This document shows positions 39,968-49,647 of a DNA stretch of 64,000 bases, piece by piece; position 1 is the first letter of the stretch, and every line of letters begins with the position of its first letter. The notes beneath the pieces are model-generated. The model searched no databases and was not told where the DNA came from. It saw only the letters and a program-made list of their open reading frames with translations. The position numbers and the translations under genes were made by a program. The DNA lies in assembly GCF_030694375.1 (NCBI RefSeq), contig NZ_JAUXYL010000046.1, positions 62,001-126,000 of the forward strand, read 5' to 3'. This DNA comes from Algoriphagus sp. GTDB lineage: Bacteria > Bacteroidota > Bacteroidia > Cytophagales > Cyclobacteriaceae.

Positions 39968-42140
39968 CATTCCACCAATAGGTGAATTTCAATACAATCG
40001 ACCTGTTTTTTACATTGAATGGTGCCGGCAGGTAATTGTCTGTGTAGACGATGAATAAATCAGAGGCTGGCTTGAAGCGCCACTGAAATCGGGTATTCAG
40101 GTTAATGTTTTCAATCTGTTCATTGTATTGGACAAAAGCTGTGAAAAAGACCGTATTGGTCATCGTGACATCCACCCGCGGACCGATCAACCAAAAACTC
40201 GTTTCTCCCCAAGGCTCTGGGAGATTAATCTGATTGAAATTGGTACTTAAAGCCAAACTCACATACGGCTGAAAACGGTACCCAAAATCAGTGGTAAAGT
40301 TAAACCGCTCCCCATCCGCAAAATAACCTCCAAAACGAGTCGAAAATGAATAGGTAAATACACTTTGGGGCTTTGAGGAGTATTCCATTCCCATTGCATT
40401 CCAGCTATGTTCGGTACCTGTCTCCAAACTGATCCCTGAGAAATTAGTAGGATCAAAGGGCCGCTGTAGCTTTACAAAATCATAGGCAAGCCATGCCGTC
40501 AGATTACTTTGACTTCTAAATCGAACATTGTAAGCTATATAGCTGGTATTGTCAGTTTTTTCTCCCCCCATATTAAAAAACAAGGACGTGTTGAAGTCAG
40601 GTCCGTGACTTAGGATTTTTTGACTTTTTGGAAACCAGCGATATCCGAGCATCGGATTGATACGGTAAAATCCATTTCGAGGGACAAAACCCACCTCAGC
40701 GGTATAATTTTCAGATACGTACTCGTGCTGCCAATTCCAAGTCAGATTTCCGCTGGAATATCGGAGATTGGCGGCATGGACCAGACCATTCCCCACATTA
40801 TCCGGACCAAAGGATTGCAAGACCATGGCTTTTCCTGTCCAGAGATTGTTGGCAGAAGCGAGGTTGTATTCCAGGCCTGCATTTCGGTTGAATTGCGAAT
40901 AAACAGGCTGCCCTGACTCAGGATCGGGATTGTAGTTCAACGATTGCTTGTTGACTAAGATTGCTCCGATGTTTGATCGGGCTCCAACCTGTCGTTGCAA
41001 GGACATTACGGTAAAGTTTTGTGATGGCAAGGCTCTTTCTTCAACTTCTCCGGTCTGCATGTTCATGGCGCCCATTCTCCAGTTTTTGTTGATTTTTCCA
41101 CTCATTCTCGCACCAAACTGAATGGGTGCCTCGAGTCCTATTCTCCTCGAGAAAAAGGGCCGGATCGTACTGTATCCAAAACCTGCAAACAAATCGCCAT
41201 TTTCCAGGAAAAACTGTCTTCGCTCCGGAAAAAAGAGCTCAAATCGATCCAAATTGGTCACCTGACGGTCCACCTCCACCTGAGAAAAATCCGGATTTAC
41301 AGTCAGGTCCAAGTTCAGTGAGGAAGTCAGGGAAATCTTCGCATCGACTCCCACATCTCTACGATATTGATTTGATCCTTCACTTCGAAAATCCTTGCTA
41401 ATTCCACCCAAAACATACGGAATAACCGAAATATTGGATCCCGCATCAGGTGGTGGATTATCCCAAACGAGTGTGCCCGTGTAAGCAAGTGATGCTGAAG
41501 GAAATTGTCTAGGAACCGGCGCCCAGCCTGATTTTTCGGTAGTTTTCAGATCCAGTCTTGAAAAATTAATCCCCCACTCAGAAATCCCTTTTTTATATCG
41601 GATGGATTTGAATGGAATCGCTGCCTCAAAAATCCACTTGTCCTCGTAGTTTTTGACTTTCGAAACCCACTTATTGTCCCAGCTGAGATCAATGCTGCCT
41701 CCACTGTGCATTTGTCCGTCCCATTGGGCTCCTGCTGCATTTGCTCCAAACGAAAACCCATTGGTCATGTCATCAAAAGGGTCCATAAAAAGGAGAAAAT
41801 TGTCGTTTTTTCCAAAACTGAAATCTCTCCTCAGCGACTCCACCATGTAGGGCCCTTCAAGCGCATGGTGATTGACTACGATCAGGTACAAATTAATTTC
41901 GTCATAACTCATCCGCACGTCTGTTTTCACCCGTGCAAAGCTCGTGTCCATCGGTGTAATCATGAAAAAGTCCGTGGCCACAGCAGCATCTTCCCAGGCT
42001 TTTTCATCCAAAACCCCATCAATGATTATGGCTGAGCTTGCTTTTTGAATTGCAAGTCGGTAATCCGCATTGATTTTTTGGGCAAAAGAAGAAGCAGTCA
42101 AGCCAAGGCTAAACAGAAGGAATGTAATTAGGAAACGCAT
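39963..42140 (-). CDS. CBM9-like/DUF5916 outer-membrane protein
   Basis: A 725-residue protein with signal peptide (LGLTASSFAQ near 20). The N-terminal domain (residues about 30-220) is a carbohydrate-binding family 9-like beta-sandwich (IIDGVLDEKAWEDA). The remainder is a DUF5916 beta-barrel-like region rich in aromatic strands ending in KFTYWWNV, typical for outer-membrane proteins. Role unknown. It is often found near exported hydrolases. It precedes the TonB-dependent receptor gene on the opposite side by 67 bases, in the same orientation. Confidence 0.85.
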   Translation of the reverse strand: MRFLITFLLFSLGLTASSFAQKINADYRLAIQKASSAIIIDGVLDEKAWEDAAVATDFFMITPMDTSFARVKTDVRMSYDEINLYLIVVNHHALEGPYMVESLRRDFSFGKNDNFLLFMDPFDDMTNGFSFGANAAGAQWDGQMHSGGSIDLSWDNKWVSKVKNYEDKWIFEAAIPFKSIRYKKGISEWGINFSRLDLKTTEKSGWAPVPRQFPSASLAYTGTLVWDNPPPDAGSNISVIPYVLGGISKDFRSEGSNQYRRDVGVDAKISLTSSLNLDLTVNPDFSQVEVDRQVTNLDRFELFFPERRQFFLENGDLFAGFGYSTIRPFFSRRIGLEAPIQFGARMSGKINKNWRMGAMNMQTGEVEERALPSQNFTVMSLQRQVGARSNIGAILVNKQSLNYNPDPESGQPVYSQFNRNAGLEYNLASANNLWTGKAMVLQSFGPDNVGNGLVHAANLRYSSGNLTWNWQHEYVSENYTAEVGFVPRNGFYRINPMLGYRWFPKSQKILSHGPDFNTSLFFNMGGEKTDNTSYIAYNVRFRSQSNLTAWLAYDFVKLQRPFDPTNFSGISLETGTEHSWNAMGMEYSSKPQSVFTYSFSTRFGGYFADGERFNFTTDFGYRFQPYVSLALSTNFNQINLPEPWGETSFWLIGPRVDVTMTNTVFFTAFVQYNEQIENINLNTRFQWRFKPASDLFIVYTDNYLPAPFNVKNRSIVLKFTYWWNV

Positions 42141-42207
42141 AGTCGCGATTAGGTTAAAACCTTGAGAAAATAGGGGGCTAAAGTTTTCCTCGGGTTCAAA
42201 TACAGAT

Positions 42208-44601
42208 TTATTGCTTGATTCGGTAGGCGAATGTAAGATTTGTTTGTCTTCTTATCATCTGAGATTCTCCTTCGGTAAAGAAATTAAAGCCCTCGAAGAT
42301 GTACCGGTTGATTCTTGTGTTAAACACATCCGTTACGTTCAAGACCAATGTTCCCCTGTCTTGAAGGATTCGCTTACTTGCCGAGAGATCCATAAAGAAA
42401 ATGCCCTTTCTGACGCCTTGAGCTGTTTTCTGTCTTGCTTCATAATTTGCCCGGGCTTGGACATCCCATCCTTCTCCAAAGCTAAATCGGGAAGTCTGTC
42501 GGAATAACCAGGAGTAGGTTTTTCTTAATTCAGTTTGCCCAATGTTGCTGGCATCAATTCGGGCGTGAAAAAAGTTGGCGTTGAAGTCCAGCTTCCACCA
42601 GTCTTTTACCCGATAGTCTCCGCTGAATTCCAATCCAAAGGACTTTTCTCCGGTTAAGTTGACGGGAGCAGTAACCGAAAATCCGTCCTCCTTCACTTGT
42701 CTGATCCGTTCAATTTTATCCACGGTGTTTCTGAAATAAACCGTGGAGAATAAAGTGGCTTTTTCGAAATATTTGATGTGGCCCAGTTCAAAAGCATCTG
42801 TGAATTCTGGATCCAAATCGGGATTTCCACTGAAGAAATTTCGTTGATCGGAGAAGGTGACATAAGGGCTAAGATCATTGTAGACCGGTCTTCTGACCCG
42901 CTTGGAATAGCTCAGTTGGAAGGCATTTTCTTTTGTCACATTGTAAGTTAAATGTGCAGATGGAAAGAGGTTCGTATAGGCTCTTGGATTGCTTTCATTG
43001 GTTTCAACCAAGATAGTCTCCACATCGGTATATTCTGCCCGCAGTCCTCCCTGATAGCTCCATTTTCCCGTTTCATTCCCGACGATCCCATATGCAGCCA
43101 GGATATTTTCATTGTAGAGAAAGATATTGTCCAGCCCGGGGAGTGTCACAAAACCTCCTGACTCATTTTGTTCCTGAACCAAGTAATCGTTTTCCATTTC
43201 GCGAAAACTGGTTCGAATTCCTGACTCAAATTTCCCTTTGGTAGCAAAAGGTTTCACATAGTCCATCTGAAGTAAATACTGATTTTCGTATTCGTCATTG
43301 AGTGAGGTCTGTACCAGCGCCCCTTCGGGAATTATCACACCTTGAGTAGAAAAAGCATTTTCAGTAAAAAGCTGATCGGATCGCTCCCAATAGTTGAGAT
43401 AGGTGAAGGAAGCGGTGAATTCATGTCCTTTTTGAGCAAAAGTTCGTTTATAGTTTAAGATTGCCTCTTTGTTTGGCTCGGCTTCTGTTTCATCTTGTCT
43501 TCGAAGCGAATACCCCAGGTAATCGTCAAAACTATTCAGATAATCCTCGTATCGGATATCTGTTATCCTTCTTACATCGCTTCTTCTCCAGAGATAAGAG
43601 CCAGTCAGGATGCTATTCTCGTTGAAGTAATAATCCAATCCGCCACGAAGATTGTTATTTAGTCCAGTGACAGTCGATGAATTGTTTTGGCTCAGGATGG
43701 AAGTCGTGCCATCCTCATTATACACCTCCTGATAAAGTTCGCTGATCCCGGGTGTCCGCCGGTAGGAAAGCCCATAATTGATAAACCAATTGATCCGGTT
43801 GTGCCGATAATTCAGATTAGTCGTAAAACCCGTGTTTACCGGATAGCCAGCAATTAGTTCAAATGAGCCATTGAATCCCTGTTTGCTGTCTTTTTTAAGA
43901 ATAATATTGATTACCCCTGCCATTCCTTCTGCCTCGTATCGAGCAGATGGATTGGTGATTACTTCCACCCGATCCACCATATTGGCGGGAAGCTGACGCA
44001 GTCCACTACTCCCTTTGAAACTGACCAAACCTGATGGCTTCCCATCGATAAGGATCCGCACATTTGCTGAGCCTCTAAGTCGGACATTTCCATCAGGATC
44101 TACCGCGACCGAAGGTAGGTTCATCAAAATATCTGAGGCATTTCCACCGGCATTTGCCAGATCCTTTCCGACATTGAAAATCCGTTTGTCGAGGGAAAGT
44201 TCCATGATGGTTTTTTCTCCCTGGACCACGACTTCACTGAGATCAGAAGCTGTAGGTGAAAGTCCAATTTCGCCAAGATCCAAATTTTGGTTTTCCCTCG
44301 TAAGAGCGAAATAATTTGTTTTTTGAGCCTCAAAACCCATAAACTCGATCAAGGCATAGAATTTTCCAAAGGGAAGATCGATCGAGTATTTCCCGTTTTC
44401 ATCAGAGATGCCTCCACCAACGAGACTGTCCTTCTCAGTATACACACCAATTGTAGTGAAGGGAAGGGGCTCCGCACTCGATCTTTCAACGATGGTTCCT
44501 CGGATCTTACCCCGGTTTTGCTGAGCAAAAGAGTGGGTGGTGATCATTCCCAATAATAAAATCGGAATAACCAATAGGTTTTTGGGCAAAATAGGCTTCA
44601 T
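42208..44601 (-). CDS. TonB-dependent outer-membrane receptor
   Basis: A 797-residue receptor with signal peptide (GMITTHSFAQ near 26). The N-terminal CarboxypepD_reg-like domain covers about 32-112 (KIRGTIVERSSAEPLPFTTI) and the plug domain about 125-235 (NLPSVAVDPDGNVRLRGS, VEVITNPSARYEAEGMAG). The C-terminal OMP_b-brl_3-type barrel has many alternating aromatic strands to an FAYRIKQ end. It has no paired SusD, so it is likely a siderophore or metal-type or protein-recycling receptor. The ligand is unknown. Confidence 0.93.
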   Translation of the reverse strand: MKPILPKNLLVIPILLLGMITTHSFAQQNRGKIRGTIVERSSAEPLPFTTIGVYTEKDSLVGGGISDENGKYSIDLPFGKFYALIEFMGFEAQKTNYFALTRENQNLDLGEIGLSPTASDLSEVVVQGEKTIMELSLDKRIFNVGKDLANAGGNASDILMNLPSVAVDPDGNVRLRGSANVRILIDGKPSGLVSFKGSSGLRQLPANMVDRVEVITNPSARYEAEGMAGVINIILKKDSKQGFNGSFELIAGYPVNTGFTTNLNYRHNRINWFINYGLSYRRTPGISELYQEVYNEDGTTSILSQNNSSTVTGLNNNLRGGLDYYFNENSILTGSYLWRRSDVRRITDIRYEDYLNSFDDYLGYSLRRQDETEAEPNKEAILNYKRTFAQKGHEFTASFTYLNYWERSDQLFTENAFSTQGVIIPEGALVQTSLNDEYENQYLLQMDYVKPFATKGKFESGIRTSFREMENDYLVQEQNESGGFVTLPGLDNIFLYNENILAAYGIVGNETGKWSYQGGLRAEYTDVETILVETNESNPRAYTNLFPSAHLTYNVTKENAFQLSYSKRVRRPVYNDLSPYVTFSDQRNFFSGNPDLDPEFTDAFELGHIKYFEKATLFSTVYFRNTVDKIERIRQVKEDGFSVTAPVNLTGEKSFGLEFSGDYRVKDWWKLDFNANFFHARIDASNIGQTELRKTYSWLFRQTSRFSFGEGWDVQARANYEARQKTAQGVRKGIFFMDLSASKRILQDRGTLVLNVTDVFNTRINRYIFEGFNFFTEGESQMIRRQTNLTFAYRIKQ

Positions 44602-44700
44602 AGGTTTGGGTTTCTTAGCTAATCCAAAAATAATCTCAAATTAACTGGCTGAAATTTAGAACGAAACCTAGACTGGAGCATTCTAATTTTTACAAATGGC

Positions 44701-44732
44701 AAAAAAAAAGGGTTCTTATTCAGAAACCCTTT
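44701..44732 (-). terminator. Terminator after the Ca2+/Na+ antiporter gene
   Basis: Eight-bp arms AAAGGGTT and AACCCTTT, read on the minus strand, are followed by a run of T (plus-strand A run 44701-44709). Confidence 0.8.
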
Positions 44733-44754
44733 GCAAGAGGAACACCCAAGAAGA

Positions 44755-45711
44755 TCAAAGCTCAAGCATGACTAGATACGTAGTATATGATGCAAAAATC
44801 ATCAATAACAAAGCAGCTTGCCATCTGTCCAGCCGGTATTTTTTACCAATAAACATGGAAATAAACAAGAAAGCCGTACCGGCAGAAAGTAAGTAAATGT
44901 CTGTATTAAAGGCGGTATTGAAGTCAAGTGGACGAACAAGTACACTAACCCCCAACACCAAAAGAATGTTGAAGATATTGGATCCCACAATATTCCCGAT
45001 GGCAATGTCCGCATTCTTCTTCATCGCTGCTACCACAGAAGTGGCCAATTCAGGAAGTGATGTCCCTGCTGCTATAATGGTGAGACCTATTATTTTTTCA
45101 CTCACTCCAAGTGCTTGAGCTATCGACACAGCATTGTCTACGACCAGTTTACCGCCACCAACTAAGCCTGCTAGACCGATTAGGATTAAAAACCAGATCT
45201 TTCCTGTGGAATAATCCTTGTTTTCCACCCCTTCCACCAATGGGTCAGCTTTGAGCTGGGTGGCCACATAATAGAGGAATGCAGCAAATAAGCCCAATAA
45301 AATAAAGCCATCATATCGCGAGAGATGAGTGGGTTCAGAAAAGAAATAATTATTTGCCAAAACCAACAATACAAGAGCAGCTACCAGCGAGAAAGGGATT
45401 TCTTTCCATACTGTACTCGATTGAACAGCCAATGGTGTGATCAATCCCGCTATTCCAAGAATGGCAAAGAGGTTGAAATTATTGGAGCCGATGACATTTC
45501 CAAAAACGATATCCGGATAATTGCCTGATGCGGCAACGGCATTCACAACCAATTCCGGGGCTGATGTTCCAAAAGCCACAATGGTCAATCCGATTGCGAG
45601 ATCAGAGATGTTGTTTTTCTTTGCTAGGACAGAGGCACCGTCTACGAGCCAATCCGCTCCTTTGACCAATAGTACTAATCCAACGACAAGTAATACAAGC
45701 TGTATAATCAT
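44755..45711 (-). CDS. Calcium/sodium antiporter (YrbG-like)
   Basis: A 318-residue protein with ten predicted membrane helices and two inverted alpha-repeat motifs of the cation/Ca2+ exchanger family. They are AFGTSAPELVVNAVAA with GNVIGSNNFNLFAILG in the first half, and AAGTSLPELATSVVAA with GNIVGSNIFNILLVLG in the second. These place it in the YrbG/NCX-like group. It would exchange Ca2+ for Na+ or H+. It has its own terminator and no partner gene. Confidence 0.94.
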   Translation of the reverse strand: MIIQLVLLVVGLVLLVKGADWLVDGASVLAKKNNISDLAIGLTIVAFGTSAPELVVNAVAASGNYPDIVFGNVIGSNNFNLFAILGIAGLITPLAVQSSTVWKEIPFSLVAALVLLVLANNYFFSEPTHLSRYDGFILLGLFAAFLYYVATQLKADPLVEGVENKDYSTGKIWFLILIGLAGLVGGGKLVVDNAVSIAQALGVSEKIIGLTIIAAGTSLPELATSVVAAMKKNADIAIGNIVGSNIFNILLVLGVSVLVRPLDFNTAFNTDIYLLSAGTAFLFISMFIGKKYRLDRWQAALLLMIFASYTTYLVMLEL

Positions 45712-45863
45712 AGCTTTGAGAAAGGGATTTCAGGGGTATATGCAGCCTTTTTAAGAATCAAGCCCCAAAGCTAACATTAAAAATTCTTATGCCTTTTGAA
45801 AAGTTACAATACCCCAAATCCTCCCAAGACAGGTCTGAATGATTGAATTTTTCAAAGTTCTGA

Positions 45864-45896
45864 AAAAAATCCAGACCGTTATGATCTGGATTTTTG
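45864..45896. terminator. Hairpin after the F420-type reductase gene
   Basis: Arms AAAAATCCAGA (45865-45875) and TCTGGATTTTT (45885-45895) with a 9-base loop. On the minus strand it is followed by T, so it ends the reductase transcript. Confidence 0.75.
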
Positions 45897-45920
45897 GAAC
45901 TGAGTTTTGTTGCTTAACTA

Positions 45921-46496
45921 TTAAATGGAAATAGCCATTAGTTCGATTTCTCTTGCCGCTTCAGCCTTTCCCATGTCTTTTGGCTTAAATCCAAATAGTG
46001 CCAAAACCTCTTTAGCTTCGGTTTTTGCCACGTCTTCGTTGCCACAAATATTCATAATCTGAGCCTTTGATTTGGCTGAATTGATCATCGCCTTACTGTC
46101 TATATAATTGAAAGCTTTTACAAAACGGGCCTCAGGAACAAGATTTTGAAGCATTTCCATCAGGGATTCTTCTGTGGTAAAAAATTTGCGAACGCCATCT
46201 TTTGGAGATTCGTCAGCAATTGGGTTACAGACATCCAGAACTGTCTTGTCGCTAATCCCGACTTTTACCTGCTCGGCGATTTTTAGGGCAGCTGTTCCCT
46301 TCACCGCCAGGATGATCAAGTCTCCAAAGTCAGCAGCTTTTTCAAAGCTACCTACTTTCCCATTTGCCCCAGACTGCCAGTCAGAAAGTTTGTTTGGATT
46401 TCCAGTACCCAGCATGACCTCAAAGCCCCGCTTTACAAATCCGTCGGCCAAAGTTCTTCCTACAACTCCTGAGCCTAAAACGCCTATTTTTTTCAT
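45921..46496 (-). CDS. NADPH-dependent F420 reductase-like oxidoreductase
   Basis: A 191-residue protein with a Rossmann fold: LGSGVVGRTLADGFVKRGFEVM at 6-27, then the family motifs GDLIILAVKG near 58-67, VLDVCNPI near 92-99 and FVKAFNYIDSKAMI near 130-143. It belongs to the family of NADP oxidoreductases named from the coenzyme F420-dependent enzymes. Bacteroidota usually lack F420, so a different substrate is likely. Confidence 0.88.
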   Translation of the reverse strand: MKKIGVLGSGVVGRTLADGFVKRGFEVMLGTGNPNKLSDWQSGANGKVGSFEKAADFGDLIILAVKGTAALKIAEQVKVGISDKTVLDVCNPIADESPKDGVRKFFTTEESLMEMLQNLVPEARFVKAFNYIDSKAMINSAKSKAQIMNICGNEDVAKTEAKEVLALFGFKPKDMGKAEAAREIELMAISI

Positions 46497-46819
46497 TCAT
46501 TACTAATTTAAAATATCTAAGACTATGCTTACAGAAAAGTACACAAGCTAAGTAATGACAGATTTACCTGAAAATCAGTTCCATTTTCTGAAATTTTAGT
46601 TTTTGTCCAATTTTATTTGGCAGATTAGCAGAGAATTTGGCTTTGACATTATACCTCTTTTTTGAGCTGCCCTTGATCTTATTATCAATAGTCAAAACCT
46701 ACCGACTATTTTTTTTATGTCACAAGGAAAGATGGAAGAAGTAGGTATTCCCATGACCCAATAGGACAGATTTTTTTAAATTAAAGTCTATCTTTTAAAA
46801 ATCAATAAAGCCACAACCT
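46497..46819. other. Intergenic region upstream of the first sulfatase gene
   Basis: About 320 bases, AT-rich, without a supported gene. It lies between the divergent reductase and sulfatase genes. No hairpin or consensus promoter stood out. Confidence 0.5.
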
Positions 46820-48451
46820 ATGAAGATTCGCCTCTTTCCTCTGTTCGCTGTCCTGTTTTTTGCCTGCAAAGGCACCCCTACGGAAATCAAACAACCCGAA
46901 TATCCGGAAAAGCCAAACATAGTTTGGATCGTATGTGAGGATTTGTCCCCCGAGCATTTGGAAACCTATGGCGGCACAGGTGGGAAAACTCCATTTTTGA
47001 ATGCCCTAGCGGCTGAATCAGTGCAGTACAATCAAGTTTTTGCAACAGCGGGAGTATGTGCGCCAAGCCGCGCGGCACTGATCACAGGAGCGTATCAAAC
47101 TTCCATCGGCGCCATGCACATGCGAACACTTGCCCCATCAGCAGCCGCAGGTGATGCTTATCCAACCGGATTCAAGGGATATTCTACTGTTCTTCCTGAG
47201 GGTATGAAAACCTATCCCGAGCTACTCCGAATGGCAGGGTATTACACAAGTAATAATTCCAAAGAAGACTATCAGTTTAAAAGCCCGGTAACGATGTGGG
47301 ACGAAAGCAGTCCCAAAGCTCATTATCGTAACCGACCCGATCCAAATCAGCCATTTTTCGCAATTTTCAATTTCACGATAAGCCACGAATCTCAGGTTTG
47401 GGTGCGTGCCAATGAAGAGCTGTTGGTAGATCCAAAAGACGTAAAGGTTCCTCCAGTTTATCCTGATGACTCGATTACAAGACATGTTTTGGCTCGATTT
47501 ATCACCAACGCCATGCGAATGGATATGCAGGTCGGTGAAGTCATCGCACAGTTGAAAGAAGATGGATTGTACGAAAACACAATTATTTTTTTCTACTCTG
47601 ATCATGGAGACGGGATGCCGTATTATAAGAGAGAGTTGTATGATCGGGGTTTGCGGGCTCCACTGTTGATCAAAGCTCCTTTTCTGGATGGAGGAACTCA
47701 ATCGGAGGAGCTGATCAGCTTTGTGGATTTTGCTCCAACCTTGCTTTCATTGGCTGGAATTCCTATTCCGGAAAGTATGCAAGGGCAAGCTTTCCTCGGA
47801 TCCCAAAAAGCTGAAAACCCCAGAAAATACAGCTTTGCCGCCCGGGATCGCATGGACTCCGAATATGATCGAGTCCGTGCTGTCAGCGACGGCCGGTTCA
47901 AATACATCCGAAATTACATGCCGGAGAAGCCTAACTATCAAAATGTTCAGTATCGGCTTCAGAATCCGCTGATGGTTCATCTTTTGGATTTGAATAAAAA
48001 AGGGCTTCTTGACAAGAATCAAGCGCGATGGTTTGCCAAATCCAAGCCTGATGAAGAACTCTACGATACCAAATCCGACCCATGGGAATTTAATAATCTG
48101 GCAGGCAATCCAGAGTATTCCGGAAAGCTCACTGAGCTTCGCAAAGCACATGAAGATTGGATTGCTAAATATGGAGATATGGGTGCCTTGAACGAAATGG
48201 AAATGGTCCGAAACTGGTGGGGAGGGAAGGATGGAGCACCGACCACCGAACCTGCCCAAGTCAAATTTGAAAATGGAAAAGTAACCTTAAGTTCGGCTAC
48301 ATCAAGTGCTTCTATTGCTTACAGAAAATCAAAAAATGTAGGTTGGAAAGTTTACGTTGGACCTTTTGAAGGTAACCCCGGAGATTCGCTCTATGTGAAT
48401 GCTCATCGGATCGGCTTTGAACCAAGTGAAATTGCACTAATCCTGAAATGA
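46820..48451 (+). CDS. Sulfatase (formylglycine-type)
   Basis: A 543-residue lipoprotein (lipobox VLFFAC near 14). It has the sulfatase metal/active-site pattern: IVWIVCEDLSPEH near 33-45 with the first Asp, the formylglycine signature CAPSRAAL near residue 79, HGDGMP near 256 and a C-terminal beta-rich domain. The Cys must be converted to formylglycine by a maturase, which is not in the window. It likely desulfates a polysaccharide. An esterase gene starts right at its stop (ATGA overlap if 48448 is used). Confidence 0.93.
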   Translation: MKIRLFPLFAVLFFACKGTPTEIKQPEYPEKPNIVWIVCEDLSPEHLETYGGTGGKTPFLNALAAESVQYNQVFATAGVCAPSRAALITGAYQTSIGAMHMRTLAPSAAAGDAYPTGFKGYSTVLPEGMKTYPELLRMAGYYTSNNSKEDYQFKSPVTMWDESSPKAHYRNRPDPNQPFFAIFNFTISHESQVWVRANEELLVDPKDVKVPPVYPDDSITRHVLARFITNAMRMDMQVGEVIAQLKEDGLYENTIIFFYSDHGDGMPYYKRELYDRGLRAPLLIKAPFLDGGTQSEELISFVDFAPTLLSLAGIPIPESMQGQAFLGSQKAENPRKYSFAARDRMDSEYDRVRAVSDGRFKYIRNYMPEKPNYQNVQYRLQNPLMVHLLDLNKKGLLDKNQARWFAKSKPDEELYDTKSDPWEFNNLAGNPEYSGKLTELRKAHEDWIAKYGDMGALNEMEMVRNWWGGKDGAPTTEPAQVKFENGKVTLSSATSSASIAYRKSKNVGWKVYVGPFEGNPGDSLYVNAHRIGFEPSEIALILK

Positions 48452-48468
48452 TTTTGACGACCGTATTT

Positions 48469-49635
48469 ATGAAAAAGGTAATGAGTTTGTATTTCCTCTT
48501 CTGGTTGAGCAACGCCATTTTTGCTCAGGAAAACATGCTTTGTCAAGGAGCTTATTGGACAGAGGATGAGGCTGCCGTTTTTATGAAAAAAACTGCATCG
48601 GAATGGTCCAGTCAAGCGGATTGGGAAAGAAGGGCCAAAATGATCCGGAAAGGAATTATTGACGGAATGAAGCTGGAGCAAATGCCTCTTCGAACCCCAT
48701 CCTTTAACCCCATCATCCACAGCACACGCGAAATGGATGGATACATTGTCGAGAACATTGCCATTGAGAGTTTTCCTGGATTCTTTATCACAGGGAATCT
48801 TTATCGTCCTTTGAACCCAACTCCTTTTCAGAAAAATCCAGGCATCCTCAGTGTTCATGGCCATGGACCGGATTTAAGATTTGGGGAAAGTATGCAAAAG
48901 CGCAGTGCGGCCTTTGCCCGTATGGGCGCTGTGGTATTTGCTTATGATATGATTGGTTATGGTGACTCCAAGCAGGTTGATCACAAGATTCCTATCGCAC
49001 TAACGATCCAAACTTATAATTCCCAGCGGGTACTTGATTACCTGATTTCCCGCCCCGATGTGGATCCCGAGCGAATCGGGGTAACAGGAGAATCCGGAGG
49101 AGGTACCCAGACGATCCTGATCACAGCTTTGGATCCACGGATCACCGTCTCTGCGCCTGTGGTGATGGTTTCCGCATACTTCTTTGGCGGCTGTGAATGC
49201 GAAAGCGGGATGCCCATTCACAAAAGTGAGCATCACCAAACCAACAATGTGGAAATCGCAGCTTTGGCAGCGCCAAGGCCAATGTTGTTGGTTTCGGATG
49301 GTGGAGATTGGACGAAAAACACACCGAGAATTGAATTTCCCTATGTCCAAAAAGTATATGCCTCCTTCGACGCAGAAAGTAGAACAGATAATGTCCACTT
49401 ACCTGGAGAGCGGCATGACTATGGAAAAAATAAGCGGGCGGCGGTTTACAATTTCTTCGGTCATTACCTGGGCCTGAATGCGGGTCGGATACCACCCTAT
49501 CAGGATGGATTTGATGAAAGCTTTGTGACGCTACTTTCTGCAGATGAATTGCGGGTGTTCAATGAGCAGACTCCGATTCCTTCAAATGCGCTGAAAGGGG
49601 AGGAGGCGGTGATCAGGTATTTGAATCTAAAATAG
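48469..49635 (+). CDS. Exported acetylxylan-esterase-like hydrolase
   Basis: A 388-residue alpha/beta hydrolase with signal peptide (MKKVMSLYFLFWLSNAIFAQ). The nucleophile elbow is GESGGGTQT near 217-225, the oxyanion region HGHGPD near 130, and a late His lies in GERHDYGKNKR. The family is the acetyl-xylan esterase-type hydrolases (AXE1/DUF). An in-frame ATG at 48448 overlaps the sulfatase stop as ATGA, suggesting coupled translation. I prefer 48469 because it gives a normal signal peptide, but 48448 is possible. It probably removes acyl groups from the same polysaccharide as the sulfatases. Confidence 0.85.
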   Translation: MKKVMSLYFLFWLSNAIFAQENMLCQGAYWTEDEAAVFMKKTASEWSSQADWERRAKMIRKGIIDGMKLEQMPLRTPSFNPIIHSTREMDGYIVENIAIESFPGFFITGNLYRPLNPTPFQKNPGILSVHGHGPDLRFGESMQKRSAAFARMGAVVFAYDMIGYGDSKQVDHKIPIALTIQTYNSQRVLDYLISRPDVDPERIGVTGESGGGTQTILITALDPRITVSAPVVMVSAYFFGGCECESGMPIHKSEHHQTNNVEIAALAAPRPMLLVSDGGDWTKNTPRIEFPYVQKVYASFDAESRTDNVHLPGERHDYGKNKRAAVYNFFGHYLGLNAGRIPPYQDGFDESFVTLLSADELRVFNEQTPIPSNALKGEEAVIRYLNLK

Positions 49636-49647
49636 AATTAAAGACTG

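Noticed and set aside
42208..44601. SusC-type receptor of a polysaccharide locus
   Set aside because: No SusD partner is adjacent, length is shorter than SusC, and the barrel is of the OMP_b-brl_3 type.
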